Source: CALRGE01 sp964360635 (GTDB lineage Bacteria > Patescibacteriota > Gracilibacteria > UBA1369 > 2-02-FULL-48-14). Taken from it: a DNA stretch of 64,000 bases. The stretch covers positions 1 through 64,000 of the forward strand of contig CAYHXO010000002.1 of NCBI GenBank assembly GCA_964360635.1. Direction: 5' to 3'. Positions 18,401 through 26,363 of this stretch are shown here, piece after piece (positions within the stretch are counted from its first letter, which is position 1; each line of letters begins with the position of its first letter). The position numbers were made by a program, and so were the translations under genes. Below the pieces are notes generated by a model. The model had not been told where the DNA came from and searched no databases. It saw only the letters and a program-made list of their open reading frames with translations.

Positions 18401-18527
18401 AAACAAACTTCTCCTTCCCTTTTCTTTGATCTACTGATTTCTTGAAAATATCTTTTCTTTTCCAATATTCAAGATGCTTTTTCTCTACTTCAGGTAAATC
18501 TGTTTTTGGATCGACTGGGCGGAACAT
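15408..18527 (-). CDS. ileS: Isoleucyl-tRNA synthetase
   Basis: 1039 residues from the ATG at 18527. An in-frame ATG 54 bases further upstream adds an unrelated basic segment; the later start gives the expected M-F-R-P-V-D-P opening and has the A-rich leader seen at other genes here. HIGH appears as LPHYGHI, KMSKS as EKLSKRKKNYPDP, and the CP1 editing domain carries T-W-T-T-T-P-W-T-L-P. Two zinc-like Cys clusters are present (CPRC; CECGTFECIG with CKACG). The long form and KLSKR variant fit the IleS2-like (eukaryote/archaea-related) class often linked to mupirocin tolerance. Divergent from the aminotransferase cluster. Confidence 0.96.
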   Translation of the reverse strand: MFRPVDPKTDLPEVEKKHLEYWKRKDIFKKSVDQRKGKEKFVFFDGPPFANGLPHYGHIMANSLKDAVTRYKSMQGFYVPRTNGWDCHGLPVEYEIEKQLELSGRKQIEEYGIENFNTKCRESVFKYTKEWETLLERIARWVDIEDGYATLDSTYMESIWWVFKQIWDKKLIYQGFKSMHICPRCATPLSNFEVSLGYKDVTDLSATVKFRSKEDPNTYFLAWTTTPWTLPGNTALAVGADIKYVKVTRDGEHFILAKDLLEKNFEMDGLIIEEEMDGAALKGKKFEPLFNYYVNSGLPGIENAFKIITTDFVDTETGTGIIHIAGGYGEDDMNAVIANDMPIIQHVDMNGNFNPEVTEFAGKFVKGQDQNVAALLEKNGLLFKKENIRHSYPHCWRCDTPLLNYATKAWFIRVTDLKDKLIANNKKIHWQPEHLQEGRFGKWLEQVRDWNISRNRFWGCPIPVWECECGTFECIGSMVELKERAGFLPMRDNEVDLHKPYIDELTMECKACGKTMNRIPEVLDCWFESGSMPYAQLHYPFENKEEFEKNFPANFIAEGVDQTRGWFYTLHVLATILFDEPAFKNVIVNGILLAADGEKLSKRKKNYPDPNKLFDEKGVDSTRMFLYTSTAPLAEDVRFSEMHVEEIVKKFTLTLWNTYSFFVTYANIDNFKFDEKLPASENILDQWILSKLNSLIKETTEQMEEYNLTKATRPMLDFIDNLSNWYLRRSRRRFWKSENDSDKNQAYQTLHIILAEFSKLLAPFMPFISDEIFRNLTEKESVHLEDWPKANEDLIDEELNAEVAAARLIVTLGHAIRGKKKIRVRQPLQKVQIVLSKSIKAEVIENQREVILEELNVKELEIINDAKEIADVLIQANAKLLGPKYGKEVQSIINAAKAGNYEILESGQVKILTFTLEPNEIDFIYKGKEGQDVETENGVLVSLDTNLSQELIKEGYMREIIRYIQDMRKEAGYQVSDRILCLVESEPAINEAVLLHSDTIKTETLSNELQVGGDLEWDLEKNVEIEGYLTKLAVKLYKS

Positions 18528-18688
18528 ATATTTTAAATTTATTTTCCTGCGAATTCTACTCGTACTTATTCGGCTCATCAAGCCACATATAAGCTATGAA
18601 GCTAAGATTTCGCCACAATCGTCAAGTACAAAAGCCGGAAATGAATTTACTTGCTTGTGACAAGAGGATAATTTGTTGTCTTATTTTG

Positions 18689-18705
18689 TTAATCATAAAA
18701 TATGA
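18689..18705 (+). promoter_or_regulatory. 17-bp start-region element, copy at 44241-44257
   Basis: Identical to the sequence at the 44254 ORF start; ends in ATGA of the aminotransferase start codon. CATAAA lies where a -10 box would give a leaderless or near-leaderless transcript. A hairpin-like CTTG/CAAG sits some 30 bases upstream, but a clear -35 was not seen. Confidence 0.45.
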
Positions 18706-20078
18706 ATAAGCCCTCAATGGAAGAATTTGTTTCAGGAAATGAAGCATTGAAAAGGCCAGTTTTAGGAAGACCTTATAAGGGAGCGAGTTTACAAGAGATG
18801 AAAGCTGCCGCACAAAAATTGGGTGGTGATATTATTGATCAATCTGCCGGGGATATTTCATTAGTTGGTGAAGATTTGGATCCAGCATTTAAAGATTATA
18901 GAAGAGATATTGGTAAAATTGTTGGAATTGAATCAGATGCTAAAAGTCTTGGAATGTATGATTTGCCTCAAAATTATGCGGCTGAATATCCTAAAGTACT
19001 TGATTTAATTGCAAGGAAAGGACTAAACATTAGTGGTCCGTATCAGGGAATGTCCACGATTTCAGGAAGAACTGCAATTAACTCTTTTTTAACCGGTGTA
19101 AGGCAAAGATCTGAAAAAATGGATGCGGAAAGTGGAGTTAGGGCTAAACCGACTATGATTGTTGATCCTTTAACTTGGTCAGGATATCAAGATTCTGCGC
19201 AAGAAATTGGAATCCAACTTGTTTATTCGCCTACAACGGATGGGCACGGACTATTACAAAGTCCTGCTGGAGTTAGAGAAGCTATGGAGTTTGTAAAAAA
19301 TAACCCTTCACTAAGATTGATGGGGGTTAATACAATTCAACCAAGTAACCCTACTGGTCTTGGAGTTTCACCGGAAACATTAAAGGAAATTGCGGAAATT
19401 TGTGCTGAGAACAATGTTTTCTTCAATATTGATGCATTCTATTCAGTAATTGCTCGTAATGGTGTAGATATTTTAGGTCTCAAAGAATTACAAAAATTGC
19501 CTCCGGAAGTTTTAGGTAAAATTTCAGTTTTAGTTGGTGAAACAAAAGCTACCGATTCTCAAAAAAAGACTGCGAGTATGTTTTGGTTTGCTCCACAAGG
19601 ACACGATGAAATGGCCAAATCATATATGGCCGCGGCAAAAAAGGTAAAAGGCAATTGGAACGCATATGCAAGACCGGATGAAGCTATTACTGCAGCGGCA
19701 TTGTGGTCATTTCCACAAGGTATTCATGCTGCTATGGGGCCACGATATCAAGCAATTAATAATGCTAGAAATTTAATGAATGATCAGTTGTCCGCTCAAA
19801 TACCATTTCAGATAGGTGATTCATTTTATGGTACTGGTGCTTTAATTGGCCCAGATGGTCAGCCATTGGTTCGTGATAAAACTGGTAGACCTGTTTCTGG
19901 AACACAAGAAGCAATGAGTATTCTTGCAAATGAGCATAAATTAATGATTGCACCTGGGGAAATGTTTAGACCTGAAGGAGCTAATTTATTAGCAAGATTC
20001 ACTGCTGCCTCAACAGAAGAAGAAATCAGAAAAGTTGGAGATGTTATTAGAAAATTAGTAAAACAATCTAATGGATAA
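18702..20078 (+). CDS. Fold-type-I PLP-dependent aminotransferase-like protein
   Basis: 458 residues. Class I/II landmarks: Q-P-S-N-P-T-G at residues 213-219 (cofactor/substrate loop), NIDAFYS with D244 and Y247 contacting PLP, a lysine-rich VLVGETKATDSQKK segment in which K282 (or K288/K289) is the likely Schiff-base lysine, and a C-terminal LLARFTAAS with the carboxylate-binding arginine. The N-terminal 90 residues and the insert around residues 370-420 (L-I-G-P-D-G-Q-P) differ from ordinary AspC-type enzymes, and the lysine motif is not the standard S-x-S-K. It is the first gene of a three-gene operon (8 bp overlap with the ligase). Reaction unknown: aminotransfer is likeliest, lyase or decarboxylase possible. 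Confidence 0.8.
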   Translation: MNKPSMEEFVSGNEALKRPVLGRPYKGASLQEMKAAAQKLGGDIIDQSAGDISLVGEDLDPAFKDYRRDIGKIVGIESDAKSLGMYDLPQNYAAEYPKVLDLIARKGLNISGPYQGMSTISGRTAINSFLTGVRQRSEKMDAESGVRAKPTMIVDPLTWSGYQDSAQEIGIQLVYSPTTDGHGLLQSPAGVREAMEFVKNNPSLRLMGVNTIQPSNPTGLGVSPETLKEIAEICAENNVFFNIDAFYSVIARNGVDILGLKELQKLPPEVLGKISVLVGETKATDSQKKTASMFWFAPQGHDEMAKSYMAAAKKVKGNWNAYARPDEAITAAALWSFPQGIHAAMGPRYQAINNARNLMNDQLSAQIPFQIGDSFYGTGALIGPDGQPLVRDKTGRPVSGTQEAMSILANEHKLMIAPGEMFRPEGANLLARFTAASTEEEIRKVGDVIRKLVKQSNG

Positions 20079-21729
20079 AAAACGAATTGATTATGTTCTC
20101 GAAGAAGCCGGAAAGCATGAACCACGTTTGGGTGCTGAAACAGAGGCTATTGTTGTTGATAAGAATTTAGATGTTGTGCATGAAATTGCAGGTCAATCTC
20201 CTACAGATGCATGCATGCAATATATTCAGACTACTTTTGGAGAGAGGGCCAAGGAAGTTTTAGCTTATATCACCCCAGATGTAACTGCGCTTACAATTGA
20301 AGGCAATCCACCACCATTAAGTCACCCAAAAAGTACTGCGGCGGCTCAAAGATTGATGTCAATTATTATTGATGCTGCAATTCAAAATTTGGGAAATGCC
20401 GAAGGTAGAGATTTACATACTTTACATGGTGCGGCATGGAGGCCTTCTAATGTGAAAGATACAGATATTTCTACAAATATAGCTTTTGATAAACAGGTTT
20501 ATTATGCTTATCAGGCGGCAAAAAATGGTGATAAAGTTGCTGATGCAATGGGTGATCATTATAACTTATCTCTACCCTGGCGAGCACGACATACTTCAGA
20601 AAGAGATTATTCAAATAAAATGATTAGAATGGCTGGAATGGATCGATTGGTTGGTAGTCCAATTTACCATGCATTAGGTACTAGTTCACCGTTTTATTAT
20701 GCTTCTAGTCCACATGGAGAAATATCACATACATCTGTGTTAACACCATATGACAGTGCCAGACTTTATTTAGTTTGGAGAGGGCGAACAGATATGGATG
20801 TATCAAGATTATGGGATAATATTGAAGGATATGAAAAAATAATGAGGGGTTGGGCGGCAGATGGCACACTGCCTTCAAGTCGAGCTATTTGGTTGCCGGT
20901 TAGAGCTCAAACAATCAATGGGTCAGGAAATAAATTTGATAAATTTGTTGAAACTTCTTTAGAAAAAAAAGATACGGATTTTTTACGTGATGCTCTCACG
21001 GCAAGTTACAAATATGGCCCTAATTCATCAGAAAATCCTCTGCAAAATGACCCGGATTGGAGACTAATTGAAACATGGCGACAAAATGAAATAGCTGCAG
21101 TAATTGCTGGTCCAAAAAACAGAGTTGAAAATAGAGTTGGGGAAACACCTTTTTTCTTTGATGCAGATGAAAATTCAGATTCATTGAGTCCATACAAATA
21201 TATAAAAGCCTTTCACACCTTCCAAGAATTATTATTTATTTGGATTTCAGAAAGTCCAAAAATACTTGAGGGATTAAGATATGATGAGCAAAATTTAGGT
21301 AGGACTAGAGGAAATGAAGAGGCGGTTTTATTAAAAGGTTTAGATGCAAGAGTTAGATTTTTACCTAAAAATAGTGAGATGTCAGCAAGATCATCATTAA
21401 AAATTATTTTAAATGAACTGAGAGAGCTTGCTGTAGCAATGAATAGAACTGAAGATTTGCAATTAATAATTGATATTGCTGATGGTAAACTACAGACTCC
21501 ATCTGAAAGATTGAGAACGGAAGTCGGCGAAAGATATGCCATGAATACAGATAGAACAACAAGTAGAGCTTTGCCTGATAATGCTTATCAACATGAATTG
21601 CTTGATAGAACTAGAAAAGGTATGACCATAGAGCTTTCAGAAATTGAAAAAGATTTACCAGGACTTCCGGGAGCCGATCAAACTTTTATTAAATATTTAC
21701 TAGGTTTGGCAAAAGAACTTAAACAATAA
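20071..21729 (+). CDS. GshA/GCS-like glutamate-cysteine ligase-superfamily protein
   Basis: 552 residues. Similarities to glutamate-cysteine ligases: an N-terminal RLGAETEAIVVD (E23, E25; compare G-x-E-x-E), LTIEGNPPP at 74-82 (E77; compare L-E-F-I-T-P), GDHYNLSLP at 161-169 (compare G-V-H-Y-N-F-S-L-P of E. coli GshA), ALGTSSPFYY in the position of the small-residue active-site loop, and V-R-F-L-P-K-N-S-E near 430. These would bind ATP, Mg and an acidic substrate, so an amide bond to a glutamate-like acid is the predicted product. Identity is weak, so cysteine is not a safe assumption. It overlaps the aminotransferase by 8 bp and is 3 bp before the M20 gene. Confidence 0.72.
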   Translation: MDKKRIDYVLEEAGKHEPRLGAETEAIVVDKNLDVVHEIAGQSPTDACMQYIQTTFGERAKEVLAYITPDVTALTIEGNPPPLSHPKSTAAAQRLMSIIIDAAIQNLGNAEGRDLHTLHGAAWRPSNVKDTDISTNIAFDKQVYYAYQAAKNGDKVADAMGDHYNLSLPWRARHTSERDYSNKMIRMAGMDRLVGSPIYHALGTSSPFYYASSPHGEISHTSVLTPYDSARLYLVWRGRTDMDVSRLWDNIEGYEKIMRGWAADGTLPSSRAIWLPVRAQTINGSGNKFDKFVETSLEKKDTDFLRDALTASYKYGPNSSENPLQNDPDWRLIETWRQNEIAAVIAGPKNRVENRVGETPFFFDADENSDSLSPYKYIKAFHTFQELLFIWISESPKILEGLRYDEQNLGRTRGNEEAVLLKGLDARVRFLPKNSEMSARSSLKIILNELRELAVAMNRTEDLQLIIDIADGKLQTPSERLRTEVGERYAMNTDRTTSRALPDNAYQHELLDRTRKGMTIELSEIEKDLPGLPGADQTFIKYLLGLAKELKQ

Positions 21730-21732
21730 TTT

Positions 21733-23256
21733 ATGGAGCATATTGATAATGTTATTGAAGATATAAAGGCGCTTGTGCCAATGGGCGGAGTAACTGTGCC
21801 GGATAATAAAATCGATTTAAATGGTCTTTATAAAAGAAGAGATTTTGTTGTTGAAAGAGCAAGAACTGCAGGTTTGGAAGTCATTGAAATGAAGGAAAGT
21901 GCAGAAAATCCTTGTCCATTTCTAATTCTCACTTTTCCTGAAATGGTTCAGGATGGAAAAATGCTTGCGAAGATTGCATTGGTTGGGCACATGGATGTTG
22001 TGGATGTTCAAAAACCTGATCAATTCACTGCAAGAGTAGAAGGAGATTTTATTCACGGTAGAGGAACAACTGACATGCTAGGAGTTGATTCAGTTTTCTT
22101 GGAATGGATGAGAGCTCAACAATTAGCAGGTGGAAAGAAGCCACCATTCATGGTGATGCTTTCTTTTACTGAAGAAAATGATTCAGCACTTGGTCACAAC
22201 ACTTATACTGCAAGAGAATTTTTGGAGAAGCAATATGGGGCCGATATAGAATTTGCAATTATCGGAGAAAGAACAGGTGAAATGACTAATCCTGATGAAC
22301 TTGTGACTTCCACAATTCGAGATAGTAATTACGGACTTAGAAGATATGAAATCAGCAAAGATTTAAGTAATAGAAATAACGAGCAGTCTATTTCAGTTTT
22401 AATGAATGTTAACCATCTTATGAGTGGATTTAGACAAAGACTTGCTGCTGCTAATTCTAAAGATGGAGTAGGTACTACTTTTGCAGCGCCGTTTATTGAT
22501 TATAGAGCAAGGCTTGATCCGGGAGCAAGTTCTCACGGCTTTTTGAGACTAAGTACAAATGACTTGAATACTACGCACTCTGCTCAATCAAAACCTAGTC
22601 AATTTACGCCAATTGAAGAGGCATTAAAACGAGTAGATTTACTTGGAGAGCAATTAAATGATTTTCAACTATTAAGGTTCTCAGTTGGTCAGGGTGTTAA
22701 TAATTACAATACAATTAGTTCCAGTTCTGTAATTGAAATTGCACACAGAAATAACGATGGATACGGGCAAAAAATTGCTGAAAGTGTTTTGGCCGGTGCG
22801 GGTAAAGTTGAAGTTATAAATTTTGGTGACATTGAACGTGGAACAATGTTACGAGCTGGGATTGAAATGCGAGAGGCTCCTATTCATGCGGCGTTAGTTA
22901 CAGATTCTGTAAAAAGAATGAGGAACGGCGTTGCTAGATTTAGAGGAAAAGTTGATATTTCAACAGAAAGAAGTGGATGGGTTTGTGATCAAAGCAATCA
23001 TCATTTAGGAAAACTTAGAAATTCATTCGAATATGTGACAGGCGAGCAAGCAAAATCTGCTGTAAAAGTTTTCTTTAACGATGGCTCCGCCTTTATCCAT
23101 TCATGTGATGGGCACACTCACACTGGCCAACCAATTGCGAGGGCTGTTGTATTTGGTGGAGTTGGATTCGGTCCACACGGACCTGCTGAAAAAGCCCATA
23201 TTCCTGGGTTTGAAACCCAGTGGAGAGAACTAGATGCTTTTGCGGCACAGTATTAA
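21733..23256 (+). CDS. M20-family metallohydrolase (peptidase/deacylase)
   Basis: 507 residues. The dinuclear zinc site is complete: GHMDVVDVQ (H86, D88), GRGTTDML (bridging D114), TEEND (E147 general base, E148), IIGERTGE (E179) and a C-terminal AHIPGFE histidine (H489). A long lid domain lies between, and HSCDGHTHTG near 455 is an extra histidine/cysteine cluster not usual in DapE/ArgE. M20 enzymes remove acyl groups from amino acids (ArgE, DapE, LysK) or cleave dipeptides. As the last gene of the operon it may release a protecting group installed by the upstream ligase. Its stop overlaps the convergent methyltransferase gene by 4 bp. Confidence 0.9.
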   Translation: MEHIDNVIEDIKALVPMGGVTVPDNKIDLNGLYKRRDFVVERARTAGLEVIEMKESAENPCPFLILTFPEMVQDGKMLAKIALVGHMDVVDVQKPDQFTARVEGDFIHGRGTTDMLGVDSVFLEWMRAQQLAGGKKPPFMVMLSFTEENDSALGHNTYTAREFLEKQYGADIEFAIIGERTGEMTNPDELVTSTIRDSNYGLRRYEISKDLSNRNNEQSISVLMNVNHLMSGFRQRLAAANSKDGVGTTFAAPFIDYRARLDPGASSHGFLRLSTNDLNTTHSAQSKPSQFTPIEEALKRVDLLGEQLNDFQLLRFSVGQGVNNYNTISSSSVIEIAHRNNDGYGQKIAESVLAGAGKVEVINFGDIERGTMLRAGIEMREAPIHAALVTDSVKRMRNGVARFRGKVDISTERSGWVCDQSNHHLGKLRNSFEYVTGEQAKSAVKVFFNDGSAFIHSCDGHTHTGQPIARAVVFGGVGFGPHGPAEKAHIPGFETQWRELDAFAAQY

Positions 23257-23852
23257 ATCGGATCAATTACAAAGAATACTTGAGAATTTAAAATTGAGCC
23301 AAGAAGATTAAAAGGTGAAAAGATTCTTCTTCTAATCTTAAGTTTTTGAGTAAATAGAAGTTTTTCTAAATCTTTGTATCTAAAGCCAACATGTGAATAA
23401 ATATAGCCATTAGATACTTTTCTTTTCATTTTCATACCGAATAGAGCCATAAAAAACTCCTTTAAGTTTTCGGCATGTGACTGCCTAATCGTGTACCTAA
23501 TTATATTTTTGAAAAAACTTGATATTCCAGTTTCAATCGGTACAGAAATAATAATTTCGCCATCATCTGATACAAGTCTTTTACATTCTTGAAGAATTCT
23601 AATTTGTTCATCTGCAGTTAAATGCTCCATAACTTCCAAGCAAGTAACACGATCAAATTTTTTAGAAAAATCTATCTTATTAATAATTTTAATATTTTTA
23701 TATTTAATTGATTCTTCAGCAGCTTTTAAATACATATCATGTATTGGCTCGAATCCAACTATTTCAATATTCGGATTGCAATCTGAAAGAAGCCTCAAGA
23801 AATAAGCTGATCCAGTGCCATAATCAAGCACAGATTTGTGCCCCCCTTGCAT
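23253..23852 (-). CDS. Class I SAM methyltransferase, 5' end apparently frameshifted
   Basis: 199 residues from the first in-frame ATG, with SVLDYGTGSAYFL at residues 7-19 (motif I) and a downstream VTCLEVMEHL typical of UbiG-like enzymes. Motif I lies unusually near the start. Another reading frame begins at ATG 23938, runs without stops for 31 codons and joins this frame if one G is added to the six-G run at 23841-23846; the joined N-terminus (D-Y-N-E-M-T-Y ... H-N-T-R-Y) looks like the normal helix before motif I. So the gene is probably about 228 residues and carries a sequencing error, a recent mutation or a switchable tract. Substrate unknown. Confidence 0.75.
   Translation of the reverse strand: MQGGHKSVLDYGTGSAYFLRLLSDCNPNIEIVGFEPIHDMYLKAAEESIKYKNIKIINKIDFSKKFDRVTCLEVMEHLTADEQIRILQECKRLVSDDGEIIISVPIETGISSFFKNIIRYTIRQSHAENLKEFFMALFGMKMKRKVSNGYIYSHVGFRYKDLEKLLFTQKLKIRRRIFSPFNLLGSILNSQVFFVIDPI
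23841..23846 (-). other. G6 homopolymer where the methyltransferase frame breaks
   Basis: Six consecutive C on the plus strand (G on the coding strand). Adding one G joins the open frame from ATG 23938 to the methyltransferase body. The 86-base distance between the two ATGs is not a multiple of three, which confirms the frames differ. Confidence 0.6.
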
Positions 23853-23953
23853 AAATTTAAAGCTATTTTATACCTCGTATTATGAGCATAACTTTTAATT
23901 TTCGACTTACTCTTGTATGTCATCTCATTGTAATCCATTCTTATATTTAGGAA

Positions 23954-24568
23954 TTATCTAGTTGAATAAAGCCCGCTTATCACCTTGTTGAACTCAGGGT
24001 CGATAGAAAGACGGCTTTCTTCTGGGAGTTCCTGGTTTTGGTATTTTGCGGATTTTTTCTTGTTGTATGGAACGTCTGCAGGAGAACTCATTTCTTCAAA
24101 TGCTAATTGGCAAACTCGCATTCCTGGGTATAAAGCAACTGGCACCCGGTTCATGTTTGAAATTTCCAATGTGATTGTGCCTTCGAAACCTGCGTCAATG
24201 AAACCGGCTGTTGAGTGAACAATGATTCCAAGTCGTCCAAGAGAACTTCGGCCTTCAACACGGGCAACAATATTGTCCGGTAGTTTGATTTTTTCGATAG
24301 TAACTCCCAAAACGAAATCGCCTGGATGAACAATAAAAGGTTCGCCAGGATCTGTAATTTCTATTAATTTTGTAAGATCTTTGAATGATTCAGCTTTAAT
24401 TGGGTCGAGGACTGCAAATTTTGTGTGCTCGTAAACTTTGAAGAATTTACCAAGTCGCATATCCATGCTTGAGGCGTGAATATTTTGATCGTGGTCAGCT
24501 AAAGGTGAATCAACTTCAATTCGGCCTTCGGCAATTTGCTTTCGAATATCGCGATCTGAGAGAATCAT
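23954..24568 (-). CDS. dcd: dCTP deaminase
   Basis: 204 residues. Trimeric dUTPase-fold enzyme with SSMDMRLGKFF, VEGRSSLGRLGI, H-S-T-A-G-F-I-D-A-G-F-E-G (catalytic glutamate in the last G-F-E-G) and a nucleotide-closing C-terminal tail with K-Y-Q-N-Q-E-L-P. It converts dCTP to dUTP, feeding dTMP synthesis; the length also fits bifunctional dUMP-forming enzymes, which I cannot separate by eye. Last gene of the purC-purE-purB-dcd unit, 5 bp after purB. Confidence 0.94.
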   Translation of the reverse strand: MILSDRDIRKQIAEGRIEVDSPLADHDQNIHASSMDMRLGKFFKVYEHTKFAVLDPIKAESFKDLTKLIEITDPGEPFIVHPGDFVLGVTIEKIKLPDNIVARVEGRSSLGRLGIIVHSTAGFIDAGFEGTITLEISNMNRVPVALYPGMRVCQLAFEEMSSPADVPYNKKKSAKYQNQELPEESRLSIDPEFNKVISGLYSTR

Positions 24569-24573
24569 ATAAT

Positions 24574-25914
24574 TTAAAATTTATTTGCCAATCCAATGTA
24601 CGAGCTAGGAGTGAGCTTAAGCAAGCGATTTTTTTGCTCATCGGGTATATCAAGGGCTTGCACAAAGTCATGAATCTTTTCTTTTGTTATTTCCTTGCCA
24701 CGGCTCAACTCTTTCAATTTTTCGTAAGCATCTTCAACTCCAAAACGACGCATCACTGTCTGAATTGCTTCAGTCAAAATTGCCCAGTTATTATCTAAAT
24801 CTTCAGCGATTTTTTCTTTGTTGATTTCAAGTTTTCCAAGACCGGCGATTGTGCTCTTGTAAGCCAAAAGTGAATAGCCAAAAGCCACTCCGATATTTCT
24901 TAAAACGGTGCTATCTGTTAAATCTCTCTGCATTCTTGAAACAGGAAGTTTTTCAGAAAGGTGGTTTAAAAAACTGTTTGCTAGACCAAGATTTCCCTCG
25001 CTGTTTTCGAAATCGATAGGGTTAACTTTGTGAGGCATTGTTGAAGAACCAACCTCACCTGCCACAGTTTTTTGTTTGAAGTATCCGAATGAAACGTAAG
25101 ACCAAATGTCACGATCAAGATCTATCAAAATTACGTTGATTCTCTTAATTGAATCGAAAATTTCTGCGAGATAATCGTGAGGTTCAATTTGAGTTGTCAG
25201 TTTTTGCCATTTAAAGCCGAGGCCTTCCACAAATTCCATTGAGGCCTTCATCCAATCCACTTCAGGATAAGCCACGCAGTGTGCGTTGAAATTACCTGTT
25301 GCTCCATTCATTTTTCCGAAAATATCCAGTTTTTTTAGAGTTTCGATTTGTCTAAATAATCGTGCTCCAAAGTTCTTAAATTCTTTTCCTACTGTTGTTG
25401 GACTCGCAGCCTGGCCGTGAGTGTGAGAAAGCATTGGAATTTCCTGATTTTCTAGAGCTAATTTTTGCAGGACTGAAAGAATTTCATCAATATTTGGAAT
25501 CATCACTTTTAATAATCCGCCTTTCACCATCGTTGCATACGCAAGATTATTTATATCTTCAGAAGTGCAGGCAAAATGCAAAAATGGAATCAGTTGGTCT
25601 TTTTTTAAAACCTTAAGTGCTTTTTGAAGAAAATATTCAACTGCTTTCACATCATGTTTTGTAGTCTTTTCAATTTCTTTAACCTCTTCGGCAAATTCAT
25701 TTTGAAAATTCAGATAAAGTTTTCTCAGTGCTTCAATTTCGGTTTCGTGAAATACGATTGTTCCCTCCAATTTTAACTTATTACAGATAAAAATTAACCA
25801 TTCAACTTCAATAGCAATTCTATTCTTTATTAGAGCGGCTTCGGAAAAATAATCAACAAGTTCAGAAACTTTCCCTGTATATCTGCCGTCTAATGGTGAA
25901 ATAGAATTAAGCAT
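24574..25914 (-). CDS. purB: Adenylosuccinate lyase
   Basis: 446 residues, close to the E. coli-type PurB length. It starts LNSISPLDGRYTGKV and carries T-S-E-D-I-N-N-L-A, the T-H-G-Q-A-A-S-P-T-T-V-G-K-E loop with catalytic histidine, and the superfamily signature GSSTMPHKVNPIDFENSEGN. It acts twice: SAICAR to AICAR plus fumarate, and adenylosuccinate to AMP. Its start overlaps the purE stop by 8 bp, and dcd follows after 5 bp. Confidence 0.97.
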   Translation of the reverse strand: MLNSISPLDGRYTGKVSELVDYFSEAALIKNRIAIEVEWLIFICNKLKLEGTIVFHETEIEALRKLYLNFQNEFAEEVKEIEKTTKHDVKAVEYFLQKALKVLKKDQLIPFLHFACTSEDINNLAYATMVKGGLLKVMIPNIDEILSVLQKLALENQEIPMLSHTHGQAASPTTVGKEFKNFGARLFRQIETLKKLDIFGKMNGATGNFNAHCVAYPEVDWMKASMEFVEGLGFKWQKLTTQIEPHDYLAEIFDSIKRINVILIDLDRDIWSYVSFGYFKQKTVAGEVGSSTMPHKVNPIDFENSEGNLGLANSFLNHLSEKLPVSRMQRDLTDSTVLRNIGVAFGYSLLAYKSTIAGLGKLEINKEKIAEDLDNNWAILTEAIQTVMRRFGVEDAYEKLKELSRGKEITKEKIHDFVQALDIPDEQKNRLLKLTPSSYIGLANKF

Positions 25915-26362
25915 CGAATGAGTCTTTTACGGATTTAATGTGTGCGTTTATTTTTGCAGTTAATGCCGCATCTCCAAGTGCCAAAATTTTCAAAACTGCC
26001 AATGCGGCATTTTGTGTATCAACTACAGTCATTGCTGGAGTTTCGCTTGGCATTTGAATTGTGGAATGAATATTCACTAAGTAATCGGCTTTGTCGCTAA
26101 AAGGTGGGCAGGCGATTACCGGGAATGCCGTATTTGCAGAAACCAAACCTGATAGAGCGTTTGATCGACCGGCAATAGTTACGTAAACGATTTTATCTTC
26201 AGATTTATTGTAAGCGTCGAGTAAAGCCAAAGTTTTTTCAGGAACTTTGTGTGCTGAAGAAACGTGAATTTTATAAGGAACGCCAAACTCCTCGAGAGTT
26301 TTTGCAATTTTCATTGCATGGTCGTTATCAATTTTTGATCCTAAAATAAATGGTACAAACAT
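25907..26362 (-). CDS. purE: Class II-type PurE (AIR carboxylase)
   Basis: 151 residues. The flavodoxin-like core has VSSAHKVPE in place of the bacterial S-A-H-R-T-P, and the key loop reads IAGRSNALSG followed by NTAFPVIACPP. This A-G-R-S-N form, and PVI-x-CPP, match the CO2-dependent AIR carboxylase domain of animal PAICS and bacterial class II PurE, not the N5-CAIR mutase loop A-G-A-A-A-H-L-P-G. The prediction is direct carboxylation of AIR, with no need for PurK. Fits its place 1 bp after purC, the other half of animal PAICS. Overlaps purB by 8 bp. Confidence 0.88.
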   Translation of the reverse strand: MFVPFILGSKIDNDHAMKIAKTLEEFGVPYKIHVSSAHKVPEKTLALLDAYNKSEDKIVYVTIAGRSNALSGLVSANTAFPVIACPPFSDKADYLVNIHSTIQMPSETPAMTVVDTQNAALAVLKILALGDAALTAKINAHIKSVKDSFDA

Positions 26363-26363
26363 A

